Part shown: positions 34,352 through 43,105 of the stretch, in pieces | Position numbering within the stretch: position 1 is the first letter of the stretch | Layout of the letters: the number at the start of each line of letters is the position of its first letter | Source of the DNA: a virus | Virus record (IMG/VR): IMGVR_UViG_3300005043_000001 | Span: 1 to 64,000 of that record | Strand: one strand, 5' to 3' | Length of the DNA: 64,000 bases | Made by a program: the position numbers and the translations under genes | The notes under the pieces: generated by a model | The model's input: the letters and a program-made list of their open reading frames with translations, nothing else | Told to the model about the DNA's origin: nothing | The model's database searches: none

Positions 34352-35596
34352 TTATACCACCACTACGTTTGTAAATGTATTTGTGTAAGCAGTATAGATG
34401 ACTTTGGCAAACTCACGATGGGCATTAGCGTCAATATAGAAATCACTGGCATCAGTAAGATACCCAGCATCCATTTCTGCAAAAGCGATGTTTCTTAATC
34501 GTGAAGGGGTCGCCGCCAAGATTGCTTCTATCGACGTAGCTTCGGCTCCATTTGTCGTAATGAAGTCTTTAGGCAACCCACAAACTACTACAGGAACATT
34601 AGAGAAGTCCGTTTGCAGAGTGTTACCTGTAAAGGCATCATCCCTAAACTTATCCACCAATGCATCTAGAGCTGCTTCAAACGCTCCGCTCGCTGCTGCG
34701 ACTGAATCATTTATTCCTAAGGAGATAACAATCATTGCAATCTTGTTATATTCATTCTCCGCTAGTGCAGTATTTACAGCATCTTGAGTAGCTATGTACA
34801 TAGACCCAGAGGTTACAGTCCATTCCCCTGTACTAAAACCACTTGCAAGCGTTTTTCCTAAGGGTAACAGTACTGTCTGTCTCCCCCATGCCCGTCTATG
34901 GTAATACTCTCTGCCTAGTGCTGGCCCAAAGCTCACGCTATTAGCCGGGGGGAATAACCCGGCGTTATTAACATGGGGTAAAGGTTCCATTGCAGGCAAA
35001 TACTTATTTGTAACTTCTGCATTTGTATCAGTACCCGCGTGTGCTGCATTAGCTATTAAAGATCCTAAGTTTAGTGTAAGGACACTCGCGTCAACAAAGT
35101 CCAGTACCTCACTCCATCCAAGAGTGGATAAGGACGTTCCATTATTCCCTACCCCATTACCATCTCCACATACAACGATGATGTCTCTACCCTCCTCTTG
35201 GGCATCCGACATTTGTTTTGTCGGTACCGAAGAGTAGATATTTACAGCACCTGTAAAGGTGGGCATAGAGTTATCTGTCTCACTTGTCTCCTCTAACTCA
35301 TTAACTGCTAACAATGTACCTGTAGTAGTAAAAGTAGCAACCACATTTGCCCATATGGCTTTATTCGAGGCTAGTTCTATCATGAAATAGCCTCGTGTCC
35401 CGTCAACTAGTGTATTAGAGGCCAGGTCTAGCGTTAAAGTGAATGGTGAAGCTGTTTGCGGGGAAGTCCCTACAACCCTATTAATTACTTGATTCATAAT
35501 ATCCTCTATCTGTGCAGGGAATGGATGTGTAATTGGTACTGCAACTACACGCGCCCTTCGTGGAAAACCACTTAAGCCAAGCCTAGAGGCACCCAT
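34352..35596 (-). CDS. SGNH-hydrolase-like fibre protein, probably inactive
   Basis: The 414-residue protein aligns by pattern with the esterase domain of the next gene: VVCGDGNGVGNNG near 144 against AGQSNLVGHNG, SLGINDS near 294, and DFYIDANAHREF near 388 against NLHTDAAGQRER. The catalytic serine position holds Gly (GDGN) and the histidine position Ile, although the Asp is kept. It may be a binding-only relative. The genes abut by one base. Confidence 0.72.
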   Translation of the reverse strand: MGASRLGLSGFPRRARVVAVPITHPFPAQIEDIMNQVINRVVGTSPQTASPFTLTLDLASNTLVDGTRGYFMIELASNKAIWANVVATFTTTGTLLAVNELEETSETDNSMPTFTGAVNIYSSVPTKQMSDAQEEGRDIIVVCGDGNGVGNNGTSLSTLGWSEVLDFVDASVLTLNLGSLIANAAHAGTDTNAEVTNKYLPAMEPLPHVNNAGLFPPANSVSFGPALGREYYHRRAWGRQTVLLPLGKTLASGFSTGEWTVTSGSMYIATQDAVNTALAENEYNKIAMIVISLGINDSVAAASGAFEAALDALVDKFRDDAFTGNTLQTDFSNVPVVVCGLPKDFITTNGAEATSIEAILAATPSRLRNIAFAEMDAGYLTDASDFYIDANAHREFAKVIYTAYTNTFTNVVVV

Positions 35597-38500
35597 TACA
35601 CAATCACAAAGTTATCAGTGTTAAGTGGTGCTTCTGTTATTGCATCAAACGTCAACACTTTCGTTGTACCATTATACCCTGTGATCGTTGTTGACTGTTT
35701 AGCAAGAGTCCCTGATACAAATATCAACAAGCTGTCTTTGTAATGGTCGTTAGTTGTCTCAGTTAGGTTTGTAGACATTTGAGTTATGGATAAAGTGCCT
35801 GTAACCGCTGCACCAATCTCAATGCCCTGTGTGGACTGTGCAAGGTTAGTTGCTGCTTCAGTATTACCACTAATCTGAACAATGTCCGCAGATACTTGAT
35901 CACTGGTAGGGTCAAAGTTATTTAACGCTGCAACTTGTACCTTGGTAGAGAACCCCTGCTTATTAATTGTTACAGCCCCGCCAGAGTTATCAACTATTAC
36001 CATGTCCCCTGCAATGTTTACTGTACCCCCTATGCAATTAGCGTTGATTACTAACTCATGTGACTCACCGTTTAAGTTTACAGTATCAACACCTGACTGA
36101 CCTAAATTTTGTAATTCAAGCCCACCCGCCCAGTGATGTATCTCAATATGAGTATTGCCAATAGCAACTCCAAAATCAACGATGGCTGGTGTAGCGTCCG
36201 CAGAGGTGAAGCAATCCCTAAGAGTGTACTTACCTGCGGCTCCTAATGTTAGCACTCCTGATATAGAGCTATTCAAAACTCCTGCTGGCGGCATTGTTAC
36301 ATTCGTTAGCTTACATGTATCAAATACTACTTGAATGCTACCAATAGCCACACCTGAAAGCAGTGCTTCTACAAAGACAGCTCCACCAACATCCTGACCC
36401 CCTAAAGCGATGCTTGCGCCTCCACCTTGGAAACCATATCCTACATACGCTTGGGCTAGTGTAAAGGATGAGAATCTTAAACTAGTTAGCGTCTTTAGTC
36501 CTAGACTCTCTAGTATTGTAGTAGCTGCTGCAATTGTAGAAACATTATTCTCACTTGTACCATCCACATAGTCAATGGTATTAGTGTTAGAGCCATTTGT
36601 GTCAAGCCATACAGACCCATCTTCATAGCCTGCAATACTTTTACGGTTAAGAGCTGCAACTTGAATCACGTTTACTGCTGCGCCTGAAACATCCGTTACA
36701 TTTTCCCAGATACCTCGTATATGCACATCTCCGCCAGTACCACCTACTGAGATAGTACCTCCTGTGCCTTCAAGACTTACATCATCTCCAGCTTCTACAT
36801 TCAAAAGGACAAGCCCGCCTGACCAATCTCTAATGTTTAGGCTACACGCACCAACACCCGCCCCTAAGTCTATAGTGGGTGAGCTTTCCCCTGCGACTAG
36901 TGAATTACAATCCAACAAGTCAAACTCACCTGCTGACCCTAGTGTCATCATAGCAGTAAACCCTGTTCCTCCATTAATTCTACAAGGGGGTAAAGTCACA
37001 GTACCCAGTTCACAATGTTGAAACTGTGGTTTACCCGTTGCTGTAGCAATGCCCGACACTTTAGGCCCAAAGAACCAAGAGTCCGATATGTCTTGTCCCC
37101 CTAATGCTAATGCCCAATTAAATCCTGTCCATACTTCATTATCGTGGGATTCACTAAAGGTTATACTAGACCCATTAGAAACTTGGAATCTATGTAGACC
37201 CATGTTAGTGGCTATGATAATAGCGTCTGCTAGTGTTAGTACTGGGTTATCTGCTGTACCATTTACAAAACTTTCAGTTCCGGCTACACCATTAACAGTA
37301 TCTATCCAGACAGCCCCACCAGAGTATCCTACTGATTGGCTAACCACTGAGTAATCACACAATATTCTATCAGTAGCTAACAAACTGCCATTCGCGCTTT
37401 GGATTCTAAAACGTACCTCTCCTAAATCTCCACCTGTACCTACATGTCCTGTAGTAAGTGAGAATATGTGGTTCTGTACACTTATAGTGTTGGAGCCTAT
37501 CAATGCCCCTACTTGTTCCCATGTTGTTGAGGTAAAGTTCCAAGCGAAGAAGTTCCAATCACTTGCGTTACCCTGCAAGTACCCTATCCATTCAACTGCA
37601 ACAGGAACTCCGTTACCGCCAACGCTGAATATGTAATATACATCTGTGGCACCGGCGTCTTCAATGATGTGGTATATGCCATCTTGTTGGGTGGTGGAAT
37701 CCTCCGTATTAACTTCTGAAGTACCTGTGGTGATAACAAAACCGTTAGGTGAAGGTATGGCTGTAGTAGATACCGCTGCACTACCTGCTGAGAAGTTATT
37801 AGCCTGCGCTTGTGTAGCAGGGAAAGTATCTCCCGTTAGTCCTGTAGTATCAAACTGCAATTCAATGTTGGCTCTTGCCACTTCCCCAATGTTGAAAGAC
37901 TTAGAATCATCTAGTATTGTCACAGCCCCGCCAGAGTTGTCTATGACATTTACATGACCAGATACAACTAGTGTGCCACCTGTGCAACTCGCTGCGAGTA
38001 TTAGACTTTCACAAAAACCTGAGATATTTAAAACATCCGTACCATTGGCTCCTAAATTCTCTACAACTAAGTTTCCTCCAAGCCACCCCCTTAGATAGGT
38101 GTCAGTTGAGCCTGTTGTTAGTCCAAACTGTAATGTTAGTGCTGTACTACTAAAAGAGGAACCACAACTAGCAAAAGTGTATGTTCCCGCTACGAAGGTG
38201 AAGGTGCCATTAATAGTTAAGAGTGTTGCAAGCAACCCCGGTAGTGTAACGTTATCCATACGTCCTTGCAGAAATACAAGGGTAGCTGTGGATGTTCCTA
38301 CACCTGTTAGTATTGCATTAATGAATGAACAGCTCTCTATAGACTGTCCATTAAGATCTACAATATAGCCTATGCCATCAAACTCAAAACTGTCATATGC
38401 TTGGGCAAGTTGTATTGTAGTATTTCTTGAAACCCTGAACCTCTTAACCCCAACAGAAGTAGAAAGCGTTGTAGCTGCTGCAATGGTAGAAACTGGGTTA

Positions 38501-39441
38501 TCTGCAACACCATCCACGAATACCTCAGTATTCGTATTAGCTACACCGGAGTCTAACCAGATTGCCCCACCTGCATAACCTATTGATTGAGCGACTACCG
38601 CATAGCCCATTAAAATTCTATCTATTCGTAATGTGGCTGAAGAAAGCGTAGCACTTTCAAATCTGATCCTTACCTTCCCTTTATCCGCGCCTGCACCCGT
38701 ATTTCTTGCCGTAAGAATGTATGGGAACTCATCATTTGTAGAACCATTCTTACCACTAAACTCTCCTACTACATCCCAACTCGCACCTATCCAGTCATAC
38801 GCATACACAGTAAGGTCATCATTACCTCCTGTTAAATATCCATTTACAATGGCATCAGTAGCAACACCAGCCCCTGTCACATTAAACTCATAGTATAAGT
38901 CTAATGTTCCTGCACTATCTGTATGCTCATGCCTAACGCCGTCAATCGTTTCAGTGTCTGTGAAGAGGTTGCTTGATTGGGCACCTGTTGTTAGGAGGTA
39001 ACCACTGGCAACTGTCGCTATGGACGCACTACCGACCGATAAAGAACCTAGCTGATCCTGTGAGGCGGGAAATGACTCCCCTATTAGCCCTGTTCCGTCA
39101 TACTGTAGTTCTAAATTATCTGCTGCTGTCGAGTCCCCTGATATGGCTACAACATCTACTAGTATATTAGTAGGCTCTGTTGGGATGGTAAAAGAAGCTG
39201 TGACACTTGACGCATGGGTAAATAGTAGGCCTACCAAATCCCCATTCATCTCTGCGGCTGTTAGGTCAACTGTCCACTGTCCATTCCCCTCATGCACCGG
39301 CGTAACATCAGCAATGGCTGTCTGTGCGCCCCCATCTAGAGTGTAGTAGCCTACCGGGGTTCCTGTTGTTACATCTACCCCCAAAGGGGTTATCATGTTA
39401 AAGGGAAAACCTGTGACTGCGGTGTTTTTCTTAAAAGTCAT
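35596..39441 (-). CDS. large fibre protein with triplicated beta-helix module
   Basis: The 1281-residue protein starts with an adaptor-like domain (1-95) and then holds three related modules of about 300-400 residues. Each has a GGAIWLDSGVANTNTEVFVDG-type start followed by DNPVSTIAAATTL and a run of short strands like a right-handed beta-helix. The variants are GYAGGAIWLD, GYSGGAVWID and GYEDGSVWLD. Such modules form shafts or receptor-binding parts in marine phage fibres. The C-terminal 100 residues differ and may cap the trimer. Confidence 0.78.
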   Translation of the reverse strand: MTFKKNTAVTGFPFNMITPLGVDVTTGTPVGYYTLDGGAQTAIADVTPVHEGNGQWTVDLTAAEMNGDLVGLLFTHASSVTASFTIPTEPTNILVDVVAISGDSTAADNLELQYDGTGLIGESFPASQDQLGSLSVGSASIATVASGYLLTTGAQSSNLFTDTETIDGVRHEHTDSAGTLDLYYEFNVTGAGVATDAIVNGYLTGGNDDLTVYAYDWIGASWDVVGEFSGKNGSTNDEFPYILTARNTGAGADKGKVRIRFESATLSSATLRIDRILMGYAVVAQSIGYAGGAIWLDSGVANTNTEVFVDGVADNPVSTIAAATTLSTSVGVKRFRVSRNTTIQLAQAYDSFEFDGIGYIVDLNGQSIESCSFINAILTGVGTSTATLVFLQGRMDNVTLPGLLATLLTINGTFTFVAGTYTFASCGSSFSSTALTLQFGLTTGSTDTYLRGWLGGNLVVENLGANGTDVLNISGFCESLILAASCTGGTLVVSGHVNVIDNSGGAVTILDDSKSFNIGEVARANIELQFDTTGLTGDTFPATQAQANNFSAGSAAVSTTAIPSPNGFVITTGTSEVNTEDSTTQQDGIYHIIEDAGATDVYYIFSVGGNGVPVAVEWIGYLQGNASDWNFFAWNFTSTTWEQVGALIGSNTISVQNHIFSLTTGHVGTGGDLGEVRFRIQSANGSLLATDRILCDYSVVSQSVGYSGGAVWIDTVNGVAGTESFVNGTADNPVLTLADAIIIATNMGLHRFQVSNGSSITFSESHDNEVWTGFNWALALGGQDISDSWFFGPKVSGIATATGKPQFQHCELGTVTLPPCRINGGTGFTAMMTLGSAGEFDLLDCNSLVAGESSPTIDLGAGVGACSLNIRDWSGGLVLLNVEAGDDVSLEGTGGTISVGGTGGDVHIRGIWENVTDVSGAAVNVIQVAALNRKSIAGYEDGSVWLDTNGSNTNTIDYVDGTSENNVSTIAAATTILESLGLKTLTSLRFSSFTLAQAYVGYGFQGGGASIALGGQDVGGAVFVEALLSGVAIGSIQVVFDTCKLTNVTMPPAGVLNSSISGVLTLGAAGKYTLRDCFTSADATPAIVDFGVAIGNTHIEIHHWAGGLELQNLGQSGVDTVNLNGESHELVINANCIGGTVNIAGDMVIVDNSGGAVTINKQGFSTKVQVAALNNFDPTSDQVSADIVQISGNTEAATNLAQSTQGIEIGAAVTGTLSITQMSTNLTETTNDHYKDSLLIFVSGTLAKQSTTITGYNGTTKVLTFDAITEAPLNTDNFVIV

Positions 39442-41334
39442 TTAGTGTATTCCTATTAGTCTATTAGTGTTTTTTGCCCAAGCTGCGCTATAGATCTGTA
39501 CTGGCGGCGGCGTTTGCCAATCAATATCATCATTCAGTGTTAAAGCGGTGTTGGCATCTGCTATTTCACCTGTTGTAAAGTTCCTTTCAGTCTCTATAAA
39601 GAGGTAACGAATGTTAGCCTTCACTCCTCTGTTTGCTGAACCCCTGTTACCTACAACAAAACTGCCTGAGGTCGATGTCATCTCAGCAAGAGCAGAATTT
39701 AGAGAAATACCATTGGCCTGCTGAGTTTCTTTTACATTTCCATAATAGACTTCAACCCTGTCCGCTTGAACAGCTTGGCTGGTGTCAACGTTAATCGTTA
39801 TTAGCTGCTTGGCTGGTGAAGGTAATAACACCTCATACTCTTGTCCTGACGCAGCGTTATTCCATCTTAACTGCATTCCAGAAGTAGTGAAAACTACACC
39901 TAATATACCATTGCCGCTATCTTCACCAAAATGGAATATACGAGAACCAAAGTTATGATAATCAATTACTTCCGCATACAGCATTATGCAGAGCTTTGTA
40001 ACACCATTAAGCTTTGTCGCTATAGTGCCGTTGTCTTTAGCATTAGCACGCTGAGCATATGCAGCACCCGAGGTAGCTGGGTCTGCTGTAAAATTAATGC
40101 CTGTACCTGTAGCGTCACTTATAAATTCTGCTTTATCTGTTTGGTAATTAATTAGTAGGTCGTTAGCTGAGTCGTTACTATCTTCTAAGTGTGTAGTACT
40201 TGTACCTGTACCTATACAAAAGTGTTCTACTACTATATTATTAACAGATGATACAACGTTTGCTGTCATTGCTATAGTGGCTGTTTCTGCCTGTATCGCA
40301 AGAGTCGCTGTTTTAGTAGTAGAGGATGTTGTTTCAGTCCAAGCACCAGATGACGCCCAGTCTCCATTTCCTGTTTGGTTTGCATACTCCGCAGTTATCC
40401 ATGCTGCACCCAGTAGAGACTTTCTGATTCGAGCTTCACAGACATTACCATTTACGAAACGCTCACTTGACGCATCGAAATAAGTACCAATTCTGAAATC
40501 GCCATCAGTCGTAAGTGTTTGACCATTATCAGTGCCTTTACTAACGCCGTCTTGGAAAAACTCAATTGTGCCAGTACCGACATCCGCTTGCATTTTGCTA
40601 GTGGTGTTCGCCGCTGCTTGGGTACCCCCTACAGTTTCATCTCCCGCTCCATTAACCCTGACCTGACCATTCAATTTCATTTGGCAATAGTCAGTACTTG
40701 GGTCGTATCTATTACCAAACAGCCCTTTAGCATTGTTTAGTAGTGTAGCATTATAAAATATTGAGAAGTTGAAATCCCCGCCAGTGACTAAAGCCGCTGT
40801 ACTGGCAAGAGATATTGCATGGGTATTACCAAGACCAGACCACACGTCACCAAAAGGGTGGTTAGTTGATACTGCCGAAGGCGGGGAGGTACCAATAGTC
40901 AGTTGTCCATGGTGACCGTTACCCGTTGAATCGACATACTCACCCGCAGTGCCGTCTCCTGTCTCCCTAAGGTGGAGAACAGCCTCGTAGTCTACCCATA
41001 CTGCATTTCGACCGAACGCCGCAGCTACAGCAGGTTGTGTGGTCTCAGACTCGTGCGTTTCAAAGTAGATCGTTGTTCCTGTTGCTGCTGTAGGGATTCT
41101 TACCCACACAACCGCATTAGCGGAGCCACTGGACACTAAGGTCACAATGTCTAATGGAAGTTGAGTCCCTTTCCCACTATCGGTATATGCTCGAAGATCT
41201 CCGCCACCGTTAAGGATGGCATTGGCTGTCCCGTCTAAGGACACTGCTGGAAAATCCGCAGTCTTGATAACAAGGGGCATTCCCGTATGCGAACCTGTTA
41301 TAGTCGGTAAAGTGTATAAAAAATTGTAAGACAC
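39442..41334 (-). CDS. fibre protein with DUF2341- and LamG-like domains
   Basis: In this 630-residue protein residues 1-105 match the DUF2341 pattern (GMPLVIKTADFPAV, GSANAVVWVRIPT, TTIYFETHE), often found before lectin-like folds. Residues 110-335 form a LamG-type domain (VWVDYEAVLHLRET, DSTGNGHHGQL). A second lectin-like domain follows to about 600. The architecture suggests sugar binding. It is the first of the five fibre-like genes in transcription order. Confidence 0.75.
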   Translation of the reverse strand: MSYNFLYTLPTITGSHTGMPLVIKTADFPAVSLDGTANAILNGGGDLRAYTDSGKGTQLPLDIVTLVSSGSANAVVWVRIPTAATGTTIYFETHESETTQPAVAAAFGRNAVWVDYEAVLHLRETGDGTAGEYVDSTGNGHHGQLTIGTSPPSAVSTNHPFGDVWSGLGNTHAISLASTAALVTGGDFNFSIFYNATLLNNAKGLFGNRYDPSTDYCQMKLNGQVRVNGAGDETVGGTQAAANTTSKMQADVGTGTIEFFQDGVSKGTDNGQTLTTDGDFRIGTYFDASSERFVNGNVCEARIRKSLLGAAWITAEYANQTGNGDWASSGAWTETTSSTTKTATLAIQAETATIAMTANVVSSVNNIVVEHFCIGTGTSTTHLEDSNDSANDLLINYQTDKAEFISDATGTGINFTADPATSGAAYAQRANAKDNGTIATKLNGVTKLCIMLYAEVIDYHNFGSRIFHFGEDSGNGILGVVFTTSGMQLRWNNAASGQEYEVLLPSPAKQLITINVDTSQAVQADRVEVYYGNVKETQQANGISLNSALAEMTSTSGSFVVGNRGSANRGVKANIRYLFIETERNFTTGEIADANTALTLNDDIDWQTPPPVQIYSAAWAKNTNRLIGIH

Positions 41335-41362
41335 TTATTTTTCCCCTTGTATTAGGAATGTA

Positions 41363-41710
41363 CTATAGTGAAGCTGCATAGGTGAACGAGTCCACCCCTA
41401 CCTCATCCCCTGCCGTGATTATGGCAGAAGAAATAACAATATCCGCTACTGGAAAAGCGACTACTTCCGCACTACCACTCGTTTGAACTGAAACCTTTGC
41501 AATTGTCCCACCTGTTGCATTTGTGTCAGATGTAATTGCTGCTGCTGTTATTACCCCGGCAATCGCAGAAGGAAAGGCAGCGGCATTAAGAGGACATGTC
41601 GCAACTTCTGCATCACCCGACGTTTGAAACTCAATCTTTCCGCTATCCAACTGGTCACCAATAGCGTCGGCTAAAAGGTTCCTTGTTGCTGTTGGGTGTG
41701 TTGCTGACAT
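41363..41710 (-). CDS. small repeat-family protein, paralogue of the protein at 41997
   Basis: The 115-residue protein shares the layout TRNLLADAIGDQLDSGKIEF, FQTSGDAEVATC and a Ser/Thr-rich C-terminal half with the protein at 41997. Proteins with this ATRNxxxDAxxDQLD start are common small virion-associated proteins in phages. The exact role is unknown. Confidence 0.65.
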   Translation of the reverse strand: MSATHPTATRNLLADAIGDQLDSGKIEFQTSGDAEVATCPLNAAAFPSAIAGVITAAAITSDTNATGGTIAKVSVQTSGSAEVVAFPVADIVISSAIITAGDEVGVDSFTYAASL

Positions 41711-41714
41711 CGCT

Positions 41715-41942
41715 TTAGCCCTCTGCTCTCTTCTTGATGTAGGCTAAGTCAATTTTACACTGACTGTCACCATTCTTTACACCAAGTTCTAAATACTCGA
41801 TTAGTTTTGGATTCTTAACATAAACATCACGGTAGTCTTGGTCGGTACCAGCGTGAACCTTTATATCAGGAACTGTATTCTTTTCTACTCTTGGAAAGCG
41901 AATCATTACTGCGGTTGCTTTCACTAAATTAATTTCGCTCAT
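41715..41942 (-). CDS. hypothetical protein
   Basis: The 75-residue protein lies between two paralogous small genes. It is soluble and of mixed charge (MIRFPRVEKNTVPDIKVHAG). No family is recognised. A perfect hairpin lies upstream at 41962-41990. Confidence 0.6.
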   Translation of the reverse strand: MSEINLVKATAVMIRFPRVEKNTVPDIKVHAGTDQDYRDVYVKNPKLIEYLELGVKNGDSQCKIDLAYIKKRAEG

Positions 41943-41961
41943 GTTAATACCTTAATGGGGT

Positions 41962-41990
41962 GGCTGCATTAGTACATTACTAATGCAGCC
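41962..41990. promoter_or_regulatory. perfect 13-bp hairpin in the connector gene gap
   Basis: GGCTGCATTAGTA pairs perfectly with TACTAATGCAGCC around a CAT loop. It lies between the genes at 41997 and 41715 on the minus strand. No T-run follows, so a role in RNA processing or partial termination is more likely than a full stop. Confidence 0.75.
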
Positions 41991-41996
41991 TATCAC

Positions 41997-42356
41997 TTAG
42001 TCCATGCACTCATAGGTAAGTGAGGTAACCGCAACTTGGTCAGTTGGTGCGATAGTCAAAGACGAAATGATTATCTCTGTTGCTGACGTTCCTACAGTAA
42101 TGCCCAGTACGATCTCAGTTCCGCCAGAATTACGGAATACTGCATGATCTACTACGCCACCTACTGCGGAGGCATCCGAAGTAATAGCATTAGCTGTTGC
42201 TACGCCCGCTACACTTGCACCAAATGCTGTTGCAGCAAAATCGCACGTTGCTACTTCGGCATCACCGGATGTTTGAAACTGTAGATCACCATTATCAAGC
42301 TGGTCAACTACTGCGTCAGTTACTAAATTTCGTGTCGCTAAGATGTGGGTTGGCAT
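41997..42356 (-). CDS. small virion-associated protein, paralogue of the protein at 41363
   Basis: In this 119-residue protein the segment FQTSGDAEVATC is identical in the copy at 41363, and both start with ATRNL..DA..DQLD. The two genes are separated by one unrelated gene, so a duplication was followed by insertion or the pair diverged as neighbours. Confidence 0.68.
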   Translation of the reverse strand: MPTHILATRNLVTDAVVDQLDNGDLQFQTSGDAEVATCDFAATAFGASVAGVATANAITSDASAVGGVVDHAVFRNSGGTEIVLGITVGTSATEIIISSLTIAPTDQVAVTSLTYECMD

Positions 42357-42538
42357 GGTCGTGTTTCCTCTTGTTTCTGATAGATGTACTCTCTATCACT
42401 TTCGGATAACATGAAATTGCCTTTGTCGTCCTTAGCGGTAAAGAATACTGAAGGTATAGCATTCCAGTTATCAAATTTTACGTTTCCGCCACTTGCTACG
42501 GATGATCTAACAACTGAAACTTTTGCTCTGTATGTCAT
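42338..42538 (-). CDS. hypothetical protein
   Basis: The 66-residue protein begins with VSVVRSSVASGGNVKFDNW and ends within the next gene's start (19-base overlap). Its place beside connector genes suggests a small virion part, without proof. Confidence 0.55.
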   Translation of the reverse strand: MTYRAKVSVVRSSVASGGNVKFDNWNAIPSVFFTAKDDKGNFMLSESDREYIYQKQEETRPCQPTS

Positions 42539-42556
42539 AATAATTTTCCTTTAATT

Positions 42557-43105
42557 TTAAACGGTATCGTAATTGGTGCTTGCGAAGAAACTTTCTTGAT
42601 CAACACCAGAGGCGAACCCCGGCGTTACTTCAAAGGAGGAACTTGCCAACACATTAAAGTACTGCAATATTTCTTGAGGAAACACTGCGCCTTTATCCGT
42701 ACCAGGAGTAGTCTCGTAATATTTTACTTTGACTGTTCCCGCTTGGACTTCTTTTATCTGCCCTTTGGCAGAACTTTCAAAACCTGTATTTATTCCTAAG
42801 TATAGTGCTAGTTCGAATTGACCGAATTTTGCAATCTCCGGTATCTCTGCACTATCTAATGCATCGCCCTCCCCATCGACAAGGCCGGTACGGGGAAAAG
42901 GCGCTAGTTGTGCTGAATCAGTCTTCTCCCCATCCCATGACATGTTTTTCATGGCCATGAATGCAGTAACCATCGCTCTTTTCTTCTTTGTAGTACTAAA
43001 AGAGCACCATTGGTCGAAAAACAGCGAAGTTTGGAAATAATCCTCACTTTCTTGGAATGTACCAAGAGTATTGGTACCTACTACTAAATCAATTGACTTG
43101 GCCAT
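42557..43105 (-). CDS. DnaT-like head-tail adaptor protein
   Basis: The 182-residue protein directly follows the portal gene in transcription order. Its pattern, TKKKRAMVTAFMAMKNMSWDG, then APFPRTGLVDGEGDAL and IPEIAKFGQFELALYL, matches the DnaT-like ssDNA-binding/adaptor family whose phage members serve as head-tail adaptors. The structural role is more likely here. Confidence 0.72.
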   Translation of the reverse strand: MAKSIDLVVGTNTLGTFQESEDYFQTSLFFDQWCSFSTTKKKRAMVTAFMAMKNMSWDGEKTDSAQLAPFPRTGLVDGEGDALDSAEIPEIAKFGQFELALYLGINTGFESSAKGQIKEVQAGTVKVKYYETTPGTDKGAVFPQEILQYFNVLASSSFEVTPGFASGVDQESFFASTNYDTV

